From contig NZ_FQZE01000002.1 in NCBI RefSeq assembly GCF_900141875.1, positions 1-64,000 on the forward strand: 64,000 bases of DNA. The letters run 5' to 3'. Origin of the DNA: Tangfeifania diversioriginum. Lineage in GTDB: Bacteria > Bacteroidota > Bacteroidia > Bacteroidales > Prolixibacteraceae. Below the pieces are notes generated by a model. That model was not told the DNA's origin and searched no databases. It saw only the letters and a program-made list of their open reading frames with translations. Shown here in pieces: positions 25,596 to 36,334 of this stretch (its first letter is position 1; each line of letters opens with the position of its first letter). The translations under genes were made by a program, and so were the position numbers.

Positions 25596-26102
25596 TTAAT
25601 TGGTCTTGAACTTATATTTCACTTCCGAGAGCTCTTTATTGGCATTTACAATTTTCTGTTTTAGATTTTCCTTAAACTCGAGCATTTTTTGCATCAGTGC
25701 CTCGTCGCCGGTGGCCATCATTTGTACGGCTAGTATGGCGGCGTTCATGGCACCGTTTACGGCAACTGTGGCTACCGGAATCCCGGGAGGCATTTGCACG
25801 ATCGACATGATGGAGTCGAAACCTTCGAGGCTGGCTTTTATGGGAACACCAACTACTGGAAGGGGAGTCATGGCAGCAATTACACCCGGCAGATGCGCCG
25901 CCATACCGGCACCGGCAATAATAACTTTTACTCCGCGTTTTTGGGCACCTTTGGCAAATTTTTCTACCTCATCAGGAGTGCGGTGAGCCGATAATGCATT
26001 CATTTCAAATGGAATCTCAAATTCATTGAGCAATTTTGCTGCTTTCGACATCACATCCAAATCGGACGTACTTCCCATGATAATACTCACTTGTGCTTCC
26101 AT
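25596..26102 (-). CDS. purE: N5-carboxyaminoimidazole ribonucleotide mutase
   Basis: Class I PurE of purine synthesis, interconverting N5-CAIR and CAIR, cytosolic. The 168 residues show the N-terminal IIMGSTSDLDVM motif, ALSAHRTPDEV with the conserved Ser-Ala-His-Arg, IAGAGMAAHLPG and GGIP-region equivalents (MPPGIPVATVAVNGAMNAA). PurK is not adjacent. The gene is divergent from hpt, another purine gene, so the 110-bp gap between them may hold shared control; no PurR-like site was recognised. Confidence 0.96.
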   Translation of the reverse strand: MEAQVSIIMGSTSDLDVMSKAAKLLNEFEIPFEMNALSAHRTPDEVEKFAKGAQKRGVKVIIAGAGMAAHLPGVIAAMTPLPVVGVPIKASLEGFDSIMSIVQMPPGIPVATVAVNGAMNAAILAVQMMATGDEALMQKMLEFKENLKQKIVNANKELSEVKYKFKTN

Positions 26103-26212
26103 GTTTTATAATTTAAATTTTCACTTAATCAATTTGTTTTGTTATTTTGTGCATCAATTTTTTTAAACGAAAATAAGGCATTTTACCCGCTTGTAAAAAT
26201 AATAGTAAAGAA

Positions 26213-26755
26213 ATGAAGAAAGTCAAAATTCACGATAAAACCTTTCAGTTATTTATTCCTTATGAAAAAATACGGGCTTCCATTGAGCTGATGGCTGAAA
26301 AAATGAATAAAGATTTGGCTGACAAAAATCCCCTGTTCATCTGTGTGTTGAATGGTTCGTTTATGTTCGCTGCTGAATTGTTTAAGCGCATCGATTTAAT
26401 CAATTCTGAAATTTCGTTTGTAAAACTGGCTTCTTATGCCGGCGAGCATACTACTGGTAACGTAAAACAATTAATTGGGCTGAATGAGAAAATTGAAGGA
26501 CGAACAGTTGTTGTTCTGGAAGATATCGTGGATTCGGGAATTACGATTGACAATATTCAGGACCAGCTTAAAAAGCTGAAACCAAAAGAGGTTAGCGTTG
26601 CAACCCTGTTGCTGAAGCCCGATGCGCTAATCAAGGAAGTAGAATTGGATTACGTGGGCCTGGAAATTCCGAATGATTTTATCGTTGGGTACGGACTGGA
26701 TTACGACGGTTACGGAAGAAATCTGATTGATATTTACTCAGTTGTTAACGAATAA
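26213..26755 (+). CDS. hpt: Hypoxanthine phosphoribosyltransferase
   Basis: Salvages hypoxanthine and guanine with PRPP. The 180-residue protein has the PRPP-binding signature VVVLEDIVDSGITI, an early FICVLNGSFMF loop and the purine-pocket segment VGLEIPNDFIVGYGLDYD. It is divergent from purE and lies 13 bases upstream of adk, so the two nucleotide-metabolism genes are probably cotranscribed. Confidence 0.95.
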   Translation: MKKVKIHDKTFQLFIPYEKIRASIELMAEKMNKDLADKNPLFICVLNGSFMFAAELFKRIDLINSEISFVKLASYAGEHTTGNVKQLIGLNEKIEGRTVVVLEDIVDSGITIDNIQDQLKKLKPKEVSVATLLLKPDALIKEVELDYVGLEIPNDFIVGYGLDYDGYGRNLIDIYSVVNE

Positions 26756-26768
26756 AAACCAAATCAGT

Positions 26769-27341
26769 ATGTTAAATTTAGTTTTGTTTGGCCCTCCGGG
26801 GGCAGGAAAAGGTACTCAGGCCGAGTGTCTAATGAAATCGTTTGGTCTCATTCATTTGTCAACAGGAGACTTGTTGCGCGGCGAAATGGCAAAAGGCACC
26901 GAACTGGGAAATAAAGCCAAAACCTACATGGATAAAGGCGAATTGGTGCCTGACGAAGTTGTAATTGGCATGATTAAAAATAAACTGGAAGAGAACAAAG
27001 CAGCCAAAGGTTTTATTTTCGACGGGTTTCCGCGTACTGTTGAACAGGCCAAAGCACTCGACAGCCTGCTGAATGAAAACGGCACGCCCATTTCCGGAAT
27101 GCTCAGCCTTGAAGTGGAAAAACAAGAGCTTATCGACAGGCTGCTGAGCCGCGGAAAAATTTCGGGCAGGGCCGACGACCAGGACCAGTCCATTATTGAA
27201 AACCGTATTAACGTATATAACGAAAAAACAATGCCGCTGATTGAATACTACAAAAAACAGGGAAAACATTTTGGCATTGACGGAATGGGGTCCATTGAGG
27301 AAATTGCAGGGCGGCTGGAAAAGGCAGTTGAAAAATTATAA
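26769..27341 (+). CDS. adk: Adenylate kinase (short form)
   Basis: Interconverts ATP + AMP and 2 ADP. The ATG at 26769 gives [17 protein letters not shown] with the Walker A loop immediately after the first strand; upstream in-frame starts would add a polar leader. The NMP-binding [17 protein letters not shown] and FDGFPRT are present. At 190 residues it is the short form: the LID is a brief loop ([12 protein letters not shown]) without the zinc-finger insert. It sits between hpt and obgE on the same strand. Confidence 0.96.
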   Translation: MLNLVLFGPPGAGKGTQAECLMKSFGLIHLSTGDLLRGEMAKGTELGNKAKTYMDKGELVPDEVVIGMIKNKLEENKAAKGFIFDGFPRTVEQAKALDSLLNENGTPISGMLSLEVEKQELIDRLLSRGKISGRADDQDQSIIENRINVYNEKTMPLIEYYKKQGKHFGIDGMGSIEEIAGRLEKAVEKL

Positions 27342-27406
27342 TTCAATTTGCTCATTATCCGCGAACCACATGGTTATTAATTGAAGTTGAAAAGAAGGGG
27401 AGGAAA

Positions 27407-28396
27407 ATGGCAGAATCGAATTTTGTTGATTATGTAAAAATACACTGCAAGTCGGGCCACGGAGGTGCCGGATCGGCACACCTGCGCCGCGAAAAATTTA
27501 TACCCAAGGGCGGTCCCGATGGCGGCGATGGCGGCCGTGGTGGCCATGTTATTCTCGAAGGCAGCCGGCACAAATGGACTCTTCTTCATTTAAAATACCA
27601 AAAACATATTAAGGCCGGGCATGGCGGGCCGGGAGGGGGCCAGCTTAAATCCGGTGCCGACGGTGAAGATGTAATTCTTGAAGTTCCGCTGGGAACTGTT
27701 GTCAGGGATGCCGAAACCGGAAATTTTTTATTTGAAATTACAGCGCACGGTGAGCAAAAAATATTGATGAAAGGCGGCCGTGGCGGACTGGGAAACGACC
27801 ATTTCAAGTCGTCAACTTTTCAGACTCCCCGTTTTGCGCAGCCAGGCGAAGAAGGCGAGGAGGGCTGGAAAATTTTCGAGCTGAAAGTGCTGGCCGATGT
27901 GGGCCTGGTGGGATTTCCCAGTGCAGGTAAATCAACCCTGCTCTCGGTGGTTTCTGCAGCAAAACCCAAAATTGCCGATTATCCGTTTACTACGCTAACG
28001 CCCAATCTGGGCATTGTTAGCCACCGCCAGGAAAACTCTTTTGTAATGGCCGACATTCCCGGAATTATAGAAGGCGCCCACGAAGGAAAAGGGCTGGGGT
28101 TGAGGTTTTTGCGCCACATTGAACGTAATCCCGCGTTGCTCTTTCTTGTTCCGGCCGACAGCGACAACCATCTAAAGGAATATAAAATTTTGCTCAACGA
28201 GCTGGAAAAATATAATCCCGAGCTGCTCGACAAGCAACGTTTTCTTGCCATCAGCAAAGCCGATTTGCTCGACGATGAATTGATGAGCGAAATAAGCGAT
28301 GAGCTGAAAGGTATTCCTCACCTTTTCTTTTCTTCAGTGACGGGGTTAAACGTAACGAAACTGAAAGATAAAATCTGGGAAATATTGAATAACTAA
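27407..28396 (+). CDS. obgE: GTPase ObgE/CgtA
   Basis: Essential ribosome-assembly GTPase. The glycine-rich Obg fold occupies about residues 3-160 ([25 protein letters not shown]). The G domain has G1 [10 protein letters not shown]3 [17 protein letters not shown], and ISKAD as G4. At 329 residues it lacks the long C-terminal extension (OCT) of some species. Its TAA is immediately followed by the ATG of the PAP2 gene, with no gap. Confidence 0.96.
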   Translation: MAESNFVDYVKIHCKSGHGGAGSAHLRREKFIPKGGPDGGDGGRGGHVILEGSRHKWTLLHLKYQKHIKAGHGGPGGGQLKSGADGEDVILEVPLGTVVRDAETGNFLFEITAHGEQKILMKGGRGGLGNDHFKSSTFQTPRFAQPGEEGEEGWKIFELKVLADVGLVGFPSAGKSTLLSVVSAAKPKIADYPFTTLTPNLGIVSHRQENSFVMADIPGIIEGAHEGKGLGLRFLRHIERNPALLFLVPADSDNHLKEYKILLNELEKYNPELLDKQRFLAISKADLLDDELMSEISDELKGIPHLFFSSVTGLNVTKLKDKIWEILNN

Positions 28397-29089
28397 ATGG
28401 AGTTTTTACAAAAAATACTGGAACTTGACAGCGAATTTTTTCTGTTTCTGAACAGCTTTCACAACAACTTTTGGGATACCGTTATGCTGATGGTGACACG
28501 CAAAGAGACATGGTTCCCGTTTTACCTGGTTATTCTGTTTTACGTGTTCAAAAACTTTAAGAGCAAGTGGTGGCTGGTGGTGCTTTTTTTGGCGCTTACC
28601 ATTTTGCTCAGCGATCAGTTGTCGGTACTCGTGAAAGAAACGGTGCAGCGATTACGGCCGGTACACAACCCCGATATTCAGCACATGGTGCACAATGTAT
28701 TGCGAAAGGGCGGGTTGTACGGATTTGTTTCGTCGCATGCCGCCAACACTTTTGCACTGTTTGTCTTTATCACCCGCATTTTCAGGAACCGCGGTTTCTG
28801 GCTGCTCATGCTTTTCTGGGCCTTGCTGGTGTCCTATTCGCGGATATATTCGGGCGTGCATTATCCGCTCGATATTGTTTCCGGTGCTGCACTGGGCTGG
28901 TTAATTGGCTGGGGCACATACAAGCTGCTCATGTTTGTGGAAATTCATTTCTTCCTTGCCCGAAATCCGAAAATTGAAACCACCAATCTTTCTGCCCGTC
29001 AGGCAGGACAGGTATTTCTGGTTTTTGCGGTGCTTTCGGTTACGGTAATTATTATGGCTACTTTGCTACACCGTTATAATTTTTTGTGA
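28397..29089 (+). CDS. PAP2-family membrane phosphatase
   Basis: A 230-residue integral membrane phosphatase with about five to six transmembrane segments. The three PAP2 motifs are visible: KETVQRLRP, SSHAANT (PSGH variant) and SRIYSGVHYPLDI with the catalytic His and Asp. Family members dephosphorylate undecaprenyl pyrophosphate or phosphatidate derivatives; the exact lipid is not evident. It begins directly after the obgE stop and ends two bases before the MutS-like gene, so the three are likely one transcript. Confidence 0.9.
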   Translation: MEFLQKILELDSEFFLFLNSFHNNFWDTVMLMVTRKETWFPFYLVILFYVFKNFKSKWWLVVLFLALTILLSDQLSVLVKETVQRLRPVHNPDIQHMVHNVLRKGGLYGFVSSHAANTFALFVFITRIFRNRGFWLLMLFWALLVSYSRIYSGVHYPLDIVSGAALGWLIGWGTYKLLMFVEIHFFLARNPKIETTNLSARQAGQVFLVFAVLSVTVIIMATLLHRYNFL

Positions 29090-29090
29090 T

Positions 29091-30878
29091 ATGAATCCGT
29101 CGGCTGAAGCATTTTACCAGTCAAAAAATCAGCTTTACTCCGCCAAACTCAAGGCTGTTTCAAAAAAAATCAGACAATTTGCCTGGTTTCGTCTTTTTGC
29201 CTTTTTGCTCATATTTCTTCCGCTTATTATTTGGGGCTGGAACGGTTGGCTCACCGTGGTGCCCATGTTCGCTTTCACCGTCTTTTTTTTCTTCCTGATT
29301 AAAAAAAATATTCAGCTCGAAAAGCAAAAGAAGAAATATGAAGTACTGAAAAAGTTAACCGAAGATGAATTGCTGGCTTTAATACATCGTTTCGACCATT
29401 TTGATGAGGGGAGTGATTTTTTGGATACCAACCATTTTTATGCTTACGATTTGGATGTTTTTGGCACCGATTCTTTGTTTCAATTCATTAACCGCACATC
29501 AACTCAAAGCGGACGAACACAGCTGGCGGAGTGGTTTAAGAATCCTTTTCTGCAAAAACAGGATATTGAACAACGCCAGGATGCCATCCGCGAGTTGTCG
29601 CAAATCCCCAACTGGCGATTACACTTTTTGGCCAACGGGCATTTGTTTAAAGAAACTTCGGAGCTGAATGAAGAAATTAAACGGTGGTCGGAAACAGAAT
29701 TGGAACTGAACCGCCCGGGCGCCATTCGTGCGGCGGTTATTGTCATTCCTTTACTGACCATTCTGGCAGCTATTCCGGCAATACTGGGAATTTCCAATTT
29801 TTGGATAATCCTGATGATTTTCATCCAATGGGGAGTCCTGTGGTTTTCGCGAAAAAGAGTTGCGCAATATTTTGAGTTTTTTGGCCGGAAATCGGAATTG
29901 TTGGGGAAGTACATGCAGCTGCTGAAATTTATTGAAGAGCGGGAGTTTGAGGCTCCGTTTTTGTTGGATTTGCAAAAAAGAGTATGCAACCCCGACAAGG
30001 CAAGCCATATTTTCAGCCAGTTGAAAAAACTGATCGGCCAATTTGAGTACCGCAACAACCTTGTGGTCAATATGGTTTTTAATTCCCTGTTTTTGTGGGA
30101 TATACGTTGTGTGTACAAACTCTGGAGGTGGCACCGTCAAAACCGTAAAAAATTAGTTGCCTGGCTTGGGGTAATTGCCGAAATGGATGCATTAATCAGC
30201 CTCGGGAATTTTGCCAATAACAATCCTGATTTTAACTTTCCAGAAATTCACGATGGCGGATTTACATTTCGGGCGAAACAAATTGGGCACCCTTTGTTGC
30301 CTCCTGATAAAAGAGTCTCCAATGACATGACTATCGACGGATGGTCGAAAGTGGTAATTGTTACCGGTGCCAACATGGCTGGCAAAAGCACATTTTTGCG
30401 CACCGTAGGTGTAAACATGGTGCTGGCCCGTTTGGGGGCTCCGGTTTGTGCCGGAGAGTTAATTTGCACTCCCGTAAAAGTGTACACCAACATGCGCACC
30501 ACCGATAACCTGCTCAAAGACGAATCTTACTTTTTTGCCGAGCTGAAACGCATTAAAGGCGTGTTGGATAGGCTGGAAAACGGGGAACGTATCCTGGTTA
30601 TTCTCGATGAAATGCTGAAAGGAACCAACTCAGTAGATAAACTCAACGGATCGAAAGAACTCATCCGCAAACTGCTCCATTTAAAAGCAGTGGCATTAAT
30701 TGCCACACACGACCTTAAACTCAGCGAGATGGAAGAAGAGTATCCGCAGATGGTTTTCAATAAGTGTTTCGAAATAAATATTGAAAATGATGAACTGGTT
30801 TTCGATTACCTGCTTTCTGATGGTGTAACAAAAACCATGAACGCAACTTTTCTCATGAGGAAAATGGGTATAATTTGA
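29091..30878 (+). CDS. MutS-family ATPase with transmembrane segments
   Basis: A 595-residue protein with a C-terminal MutS-type ATPase: Walker A TGANMAGKST (residues 425-434), then TTDNLLKDESYFFAEL, Walker B RILVILDEMLKGTNS and the IATHDLKL switch. It lacks the N-terminal mismatch-recognition domain of MutS. Instead there are two hydrophobic hairpins (about 32-70 and 205-250), which predict membrane anchoring. The middle resembles the MutS lever/clamp helices. Classical mismatch repair is therefore unlikely; the role is unknown. Confidence 0.82.
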   Translation: MNPSAEAFYQSKNQLYSAKLKAVSKKIRQFAWFRLFAFLLIFLPLIIWGWNGWLTVVPMFAFTVFFFFLIKKNIQLEKQKKKYEVLKKLTEDELLALIHRFDHFDEGSDFLDTNHFYAYDLDVFGTDSLFQFINRTSTQSGRTQLAEWFKNPFLQKQDIEQRQDAIRELSQIPNWRLHFLANGHLFKETSELNEEIKRWSETELELNRPGAIRAAVIVIPLLTILAAIPAILGISNFWIILMIFIQWGVLWFSRKRVAQYFEFFGRKSELLGKYMQLLKFIEEREFEAPFLLDLQKRVCNPDKASHIFSQLKKLIGQFEYRNNLVVNMVFNSLFLWDIRCVYKLWRWHRQNRKKLVAWLGVIAEMDALISLGNFANNNPDFNFPEIHDGGFTFRAKQIGHPLLPPDKRVSNDMTIDGWSKVVIVTGANMAGKSTFLRTVGVNMVLARLGAPVCAGELICTPVKVYTNMRTTDNLLKDESYFFAELKRIKGVLDRLENGERILVILDEMLKGTNSVDKLNGSKELIRKLLHLKAVALIATHDLKLSEMEEEYPQMVFNKCFEINIENDELVFDYLLSDGVTKTMNATFLMRKMGII

Positions 30879-31044
30879 ATCTATCGAATAATTTCTTCGA
30901 TAGAAATAAATTATTTCCCCTGCTGTATTCAGTGCATTCTTTCAGAAAATACCCTTTTAACTCAATTACTTATCCATACTTTTTCAACTGTTTGCTGTTC
31001 ATTAATGGTGTGGCTGCACCTATACAAAACATCGTTGTTTTAGT

Positions 31045-31052
31045 TATATTTG
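31045..31052 (+). promoter_or_regulatory. Putative -7 box of parE
   Basis: TATATTTG matches the Bacteroidota TAnnTTTG element, 19 bases before the parE ATG, predicting a very short leader. No good -33 TTG is found at the usual distance, so confidence is limited. The region 30879-31071 holds nothing else recognisable. Confidence 0.45.
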
Positions 31053-31071
31053 TGGCAAATTTCAAAAATAT

Positions 31072-32907
31072 ATGGCTCCGAATTACGACGAAGCAACAAT
31101 TAGAACACTTGAATGGCAGGAACACATCAGGAAACGCCCCGGTATGTACATCGGTAAATTGGGCGATGGTTCTTCTGCCGACGATGGTATTTATGTTTTG
31201 CTGAAAGAGGTGCTCGATAATTCAGTGGATGAATTTATGATGGGGCACGGGAAAAAAGTAAAAATTGATATTGAAGAGGATAAAGTTGCCATTCGCGATT
31301 ATGGCCGTGGAATTCCGCTTGGCAAACTGGTTGACGCTGCAAGTAAAATGAATACCGGTGCCAAATACGACTCTAAGGTTTTTAAGAAGTCGGTGGGGTT
31401 AAACGGTGTCGGCATTAAAGCTGTTAACGCGCTTTCTTCAAAATTCACTGTCCGCTCTGTCAGGGAAGGCGAGGCAAAAGAGGTAATATTCAGCCAGGGA
31501 ATAATTGAAGACGAAAAGGACATAAAAGGCCTCGACGAACCCAACGGAACACTTGTGGCATTTGAACCCGATGAGGCAATTTTTAGCAAGTTTCATTACA
31601 TCAGCGACTATGTAGTGAACATGGTCAAAAACTACACGTACCTCAATGCGGGGCTCGTCATTGAATATAACGGCGAGCGGTTTTATTCCAGAAACGGATT
31701 GCGCGATTTACTCGAAGATAACATCGATGAAAATCCCATTTATCCCATTATTCACCTGAGAGGAGAGGATATTGAAATTGCCATTACGCACGGAAACCGC
31801 TACGGCGAAAATTATTACTCGTTTGTAAACGGCCAGCACACCACGCAGGGTGGAACGCACCTTCAGGCATTTCGTGAGGTGTATGTGAAAACCATCCGCG
31901 ATTTTTTCAAAAAAGATTTCGACCCGTCAGATATTCGCGCTTCAATAGTTGCCGCGGTGAGCATTAAGGTAGAAGAGCCGGTTTTTGAATCGCAGACCAA
32001 AACCAAACTGGGGTCGAAGGACATTGGCCCGAACGGACCTTCTGTGAGGGCACATGTGGGGAATTACCTGCAAAAAGAACTCGACAACTACCTGCATAAA
32101 AATCCCGACACGGCAGAAGTACTGCACAAGCGCATTGTGGAGTCGGAACGCGAGCGCAAAGCCATCTCGGGCATCAAGAAACTGGCTAAGCAGCGGGCCA
32201 AAAAAGTGAGCCTGCACAACAAAAAACTGCGCGATTGCCGCATTCATTTCAACAGTAAAGATCCGAAGGCGGAAGAGTCGAGCATTTTTATCACCGAGGG
32301 CGACTCGGCCAGCGGCTCCATTACAAAATCGCGGAATGTGAATACCCAGGCCGTTTTCAGCCTGAGGGGAAAACCACTGAACACGTTCGGACTGACCAAA
32401 AAAGTGGTTTATGAAAACGAAGAATTCAACCTGCTGCAGGCAGCACTGAACATAGAGGAAAGCCTCGAAGATTTGCGCTACAACCAGATAATAATTGCTA
32501 CCGATGCCGATGTGGACGGAATGCACATACGCCTGCTGCTCATCACATTCTTCCTGCAGTTTTTTCCTGATCTCATCCGGAAGGGACATGTGTTTATTTT
32601 GCAAACCCCGCTTTTCAGGGTGCGAAACAAGCAAAAAACCTATTATTGTTATTCGGAAGAAGAGAGAAGAGAGGCGGTTAAAAAGCTGAAAGGGAAAGCT
32701 GAAATTACCCGGTTTAAAGGGCTGGGCGAAATTTCACCCGATGAATTCAAAAATTTCATTGGAAAAGATATCCGTCTCGATCCGGTGATGATGCGAAAAA
32801 CTGACTCGGTGAAGCAGATGCTGGAATTTTACATGGGGAAAAATACGCCCGACAGGCAGGATTTTATTATTGATAACTTGTACGTAGAAAAAGACGAAGT
32901 GGCTTAA
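31072..32907 (+). CDS. parE: DNA topoisomerase IV subunit B
   Basis: ATPase subunit of a type IIA topoisomerase. The GHKL ATPase domain includes [35 protein letters not shown] and [16 protein letters not shown]. The TOPRIM part has EGDSASGS and [13 protein letters not shown], and the C-terminus has [13 protein letters not shown]. The 611 residues and the direct pairing with a ParC-type A subunit 20 bases downstream favour ParE over GyrB, which is usually slightly longer in this phylum. Confidence 0.93.
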   Translation: MAPNYDEATIRTLEWQEHIRKRPGMYIGKLGDGSSADDGIYVLLKEVLDNSVDEFMMGHGKKVKIDIEEDKVAIRDYGRGIPLGKLVDAASKMNTGAKYDSKVFKKSVGLNGVGIKAVNALSSKFTVRSVREGEAKEVIFSQGIIEDEKDIKGLDEPNGTLVAFEPDEAIFSKFHYISDYVVNMVKNYTYLNAGLVIEYNGERFYSRNGLRDLLEDNIDENPIYPIIHLRGEDIEIAITHGNRYGENYYSFVNGQHTTQGGTHLQAFREVYVKTIRDFFKKDFDPSDIRASIVAAVSIKVEEPVFESQTKTKLGSKDIGPNGPSVRAHVGNYLQKELDNYLHKNPDTAEVLHKRIVESERERKAISGIKKLAKQRAKKVSLHNKKLRDCRIHFNSKDPKAEESSIFITEGDSASGSITKSRNVNTQAVFSLRGKPLNTFGLTKKVVYENEEFNLLQAALNIEESLEDLRYNQIIIATDADVDGMHIRLLLITFFLQFFPDLIRKGHVFILQTPLFRVRNKQKTYYCYSEEERREAVKKLKGKAEITRFKGLGEISPDEFKNFIGKDIRLDPVMMRKTDSVKQMLEFYMGKNTPDRQDFIIDNLYVEKDEVA

Positions 32908-32927
32908 AAAGAGCTCAACAGAATAGA

Positions 32928-35576
32928 ATGGCAGAAGAAAACGAAAACGCTAACAACGAAGAATTACAGGATAATAACCCGGAACGGATAAAGGAAGAAA
33001 TCATTTATTTGCCCGGAATGTACCGCGACTGGTTTATGGATTACGCGTCGTACGTAATTTTGGAACGTGCGGTTCCGTACGTGAACGACGGGCTGAAACC
33101 GGTGCAGCGCCGCATTATGCATGCCATGCGCGAAATGGACGACGGGCGATTCACCAAAGTAGCCAATATTATCGGGCAAACCATGCAGTACCACCCACAC
33201 GGCGATGCTTCAATCGGCGATGCCCTGGTGCAACTCGGGCAAAAAAACCTGCTTGTTGATACTCAGGGAAATTGGGGGAATCAGCTCACCGGCGACGGCG
33301 CTGCTGCACCACGGTACATCGAGGCGCGTTTAACAAAATTTGCCCTCGAGGTGGTGTTCAATCCCAAAACCACCGAATGGAAACTGGCCTACGACGGCCG
33401 CAAAAAAGAGCCGGTCACACTGCCGGTGAAATTCCCGCTGCTGTTGGCGCAGGGAGTTGACGGGATTGCCGTTGGGTTGGCCTCAAAAATTTTTCCGCAC
33501 AATTTTAACGAACTGATCGATGCCTCCATCGCTTACCTGAAAAACAAAGAGTTTGAGATTTTGCCTGACTTCCCTTCGGGGGGCATGGCCGATTTCAGTA
33601 AATACAACAACGGACTGCGTGGTGGTGTCGTGAAAATAAGGGCCAAAATTGAAAAGCGCGACAATAAAACGCTGGTCATTACCGAAATACCGTTTGGGAA
33701 AACCACCACAACGCTTATCGATTCAATTATCAAGGCCAACGAGAAGGGTAAAATCAAAGTCAAAAAAATTGACGACAACACGGCCGAGAATGTGGAAATC
33801 CTTGTGCACATTGCCAACGATGTTTCGTCTGACAAAACCATTGATGCGCTCTATGCATTTACCGATTGCGAAGTTTCGCTGTCGCCAAATGCCTGCATCA
33901 TTGAAAACGACAAACCCCATTTCATAAGTGTTTCAGAAATACTGAAACGTTCGGTAGATGCCACGCTTCGCCTGCTAAAACAGGAGTTGGAAATTAAAAA
34001 GTCTGAGCTGGAAGAAGCCTGGCATTTTGCTTCGCTCGAACAAATCTTTATTGAAGAGCGGATTTACAAAGACAAAAAATTTGAAGATGCCGCAAGCATG
34101 GATGTGGCCATCGCCCATGTGGATCAACGACTGGAGCCCTGGAAACCCAAATTCAAACGGGAAATTACACGCGAAGACATCCAGAAGCTCATGGAAATCA
34201 GGATGGCGCGAATCCTGAAATTCAACACCGACAAGGCCAACGAGCATATATTATCCATTGAAGATGAAATCGACGAAGTGGTGAATAATATCGAAAATAT
34301 TGTTCCTTATACCATTCGTTGGTTCAGCCACCTGAAAGACAAATACGGGAAAGGCCGTGAACGCAAAACCGAAATCAGGAGTTTCGAAAATATTGTGGCC
34401 ACCAAAGTAGTGGTGAAAAACGAAAAACTGTATGTTGACCGCAAGGAAGGTTTCATGGGAACCGGCCTGAGAAAATCGGAGTTTGTGTGCGATTGCTCCG
34501 ATATTGACGACATCATTGTTTTCAGACGCGACGGAACCTATTTTGTCACCCGGGTTTCCGACAAAACATTCATTGGGAAAAACCCGCTGCACATTGCCGT
34601 TTTTAAACGAAACGACAAACGAACCATATACAATTCCGTGTATCGCGACGGGAAAACGGGTGTGTCGTACATGAAACGATTTGCCGTAACAGGAGTTACA
34701 CGCGACAAGGAATACGACCTTACTAAAGGAACAAAAGGTTCGCGGGTTACCTATTTCTCGGCCAACCCCAATGGTGAGGCCGAAGTGCTGAAAATATTGC
34801 TGAAACCCAAACCGCGTATCAAAAAACTGGCTTTTGAAGTGGATATGGGTGAGCTGGCCATCAAAGGCCGCCAGTCGATGGGGAACATCCTCACCAAACA
34901 TGAGGTGTATAAAATTTCGCTGAAGGAAAAAGGCATCTCCACGTTGGGAGGACGGAAAATTTGGTTCGATGAGGATGTGATGCGCCTCAATGCTGATAAC
35001 CGCGGGAAATACCTCGGTGAGTTTTTGGGCGAAGACAAAATTCTGGTTATCTACAAAAACGGCGAATTGCAGCTTTACAATTTCGATTTGAGTAACCATT
35101 TCGATCCGGATATTTTAACCATTGAAAAATTCGACAGCGGTAAAATTCTTTCGGCAGTTTATTACGATGCTGAACAGAAGTTCTACTATGTAAAACGTTT
35201 CGAGATTGATGAACCCGAAGGCAAACGCATCCGGTTCATCGGCGACAACCCGGATAACAAGCTCATCAGCATTACCTGGGTGCGCTACCCGCGCCTCGAG
35301 ATTGAGTTTGGCGGGAAACACTCCGAGCGGGAAAATGAAATCATAGAGGTGGCAGAATATATTGGTGTAAAATCATGGAAAGCAAAAGGGAAACGACTTT
35401 CGAATTACAGCATTGAAAATGTAAAAGAAGTGGAACCGGTGGTAAAAGATGAAGACCAGAAACCTGCTCAGGACAAAGATGATGAAGAAGGCCCGAAAGA
35501 TGATTTTGATGACATCCCGTTTGAAGTGAAACGTCCGGATAAAAGCGATGATAAAAACCAGATGTCGCTTTTCTGA
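32928..35576 (+). CDS. parC: DNA topoisomerase IV subunit A
   Basis: DNA-cleaving subunit that partners ParE. The winged-helix/tower region begins with LKPVQRRIMHAM and contains the quinolone-pocket region HPHGDASIGDALV. The catalytic Tyr130 lies in AAPRYIEARL. The C-terminal half is a beta-pinwheel-like domain, without a clear GyrA box. The last ~50 residues are strongly charged (acidic patches, ending KNQMSLF). It follows parE by 20 bases in the same operon. Confidence 0.93.
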   Translation: MAEENENANNEELQDNNPERIKEEIIYLPGMYRDWFMDYASYVILERAVPYVNDGLKPVQRRIMHAMREMDDGRFTKVANIIGQTMQYHPHGDASIGDALVQLGQKNLLVDTQGNWGNQLTGDGAAAPRYIEARLTKFALEVVFNPKTTEWKLAYDGRKKEPVTLPVKFPLLLAQGVDGIAVGLASKIFPHNFNELIDASIAYLKNKEFEILPDFPSGGMADFSKYNNGLRGGVVKIRAKIEKRDNKTLVITEIPFGKTTTTLIDSIIKANEKGKIKVKKIDDNTAENVEILVHIANDVSSDKTIDALYAFTDCEVSLSPNACIIENDKPHFISVSEILKRSVDATLRLLKQELEIKKSELEEAWHFASLEQIFIEERIYKDKKFEDAASMDVAIAHVDQRLEPWKPKFKREITREDIQKLMEIRMARILKFNTDKANEHILSIEDEIDEVVNNIENIVPYTIRWFSHLKDKYGKGRERKTEIRSFENIVATKVVVKNEKLYVDRKEGFMGTGLRKSEFVCDCSDIDDIIVFRRDGTYFVTRVSDKTFIGKNPLHIAVFKRNDKRTIYNSVYRDGKTGVSYMKRFAVTGVTRDKEYDLTKGTKGSRVTYFSANPNGEAEVLKILLKPKPRIKKLAFEVDMGELAIKGRQSMGNILTKHEVYKISLKEKGISTLGGRKIWFDEDVMRLNADNRGKYLGEFLGEDKILVIYKNGELQLYNFDLSNHFDPDILTIEKFDSGKILSAVYYDAEQKFYYVKRFEIDEPEGKRIRFIGDNPDNKLISITWVRYPRLEIEFGGKHSERENEIIEVAEYIGVKSWKAKGKRLSNYSIENVKEVEPVVKDEDQKPAQDKDDEEGPKDDFDDIPFEVKRPDKSDDKNQMSLF

Positions 35577-35827
35577 TGCGGAGTTAGAGAGTTCGAACGT
35601 TCGGGAAAGTCGAAGGGGTGAGGTGTTTTTCCGCATGCTCGTTTCGGAGAACATTGGGAAAGTATGAACCAGGTAATTTGCTTGTGCATAAAAATTGAAC
35701 TTTGACAGCCAATTGAACCTGAATCGAACTACTGTCGAACAATTTCAATCAGGTCAGCCTGAACCTGAAAAACAGATTTGGAAATCTTTTTTAGCTTTGT
35801 TGTTCTGACCGAAAAAATGAAAGAGCA

Positions 35828-36325
35828 ATGCGAATTTACCTGATTGGATACATGGGCTGCGGAAAATCGACAATGGGAAAACGACTGGCCAATCATGCCG
35901 GGCTGCAGTTTGTTGATATGGATCATTACATTGAAAAACGAAACTGCAAAACTGTTCCGCAACTGTTTGACGAGTTTGGCGAAGAAGGGTTTCGCAAACG
36001 CGAACGCAAAGCCCTGGAAGAACTTTCGGAATTTACTGATGTGGTAATTGCCACCGGCGGCGGTGCGCCCTGCTTTTTCGACAATATCGATTTAATGAAC
36101 CGTACCGGCAAAACCATCTACCTGAATATCGACCCGAAAATCCTGGCCAGTCGCCTGCTGAAATCCAAAACAGAACGTCCGCTCATTAAAGGGAAATCGA
36201 AAGAAGAACTGATTGATTTTATCGATGAAACGCTGAAAAAACGCGATGTGTTTTACAAACAGGCCCATTACGAAATAATACAGCCAGATGTGGATTTGGA
36301 TGAGGTGATGGGGATGATTTCATAA
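35828..36325 (+). CDS. aroK: Shikimate kinase
   Basis: Phosphorylates shikimate in aromatic amino acid synthesis. The 165 residues open with the Walker A loop GYMGCGKSTMGKRLA, followed by DMDHYIEKR, FRKRERKAL (shikimate-binding Arg), IATGGGAPCF and the lid SKTERPLI. A TAGCTTTG -7 box lies at 35792-35799. It is monocistronic, or cotranscribed with the decayed gene that begins ten bases past its stop. Confidence 0.95.
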   Translation: MRIYLIGYMGCGKSTMGKRLANHAGLQFVDMDHYIEKRNCKTVPQLFDEFGEEGFRKRERKALEELSEFTDVVIATGGGAPCFFDNIDLMNRTGKTIYLNIDPKILASRLLKSKTERPLIKGKSKEELIDFIDETLKKRDVFYKQAHYEIIQPDVDLDEVMGMIS

Positions 36326-36334
36326 CAATTTATC

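Noticed and set aside
30875-31204. 109-codon plus-strand open frame before parE
   Set aside because: Overlaps the parE start in another frame; the AT-rich leader with a -7 box explains the region.
31942-32634. 230-codon open frame opposite parE
   Set aside because: Antisense shadow; no motif or signal, and parE is certain on the other strand.
34251-35099. 282-codon open frame opposite parC
   Set aside because: Antisense shadow of the conserved topoisomerase gene; Phe/His-rich composition typical of such shadows.
35594-35603. CGAACGTTCG palindrome downstream of parC
   Set aside because: Ten bases only, no matching sites elsewhere in the window; likely chance.
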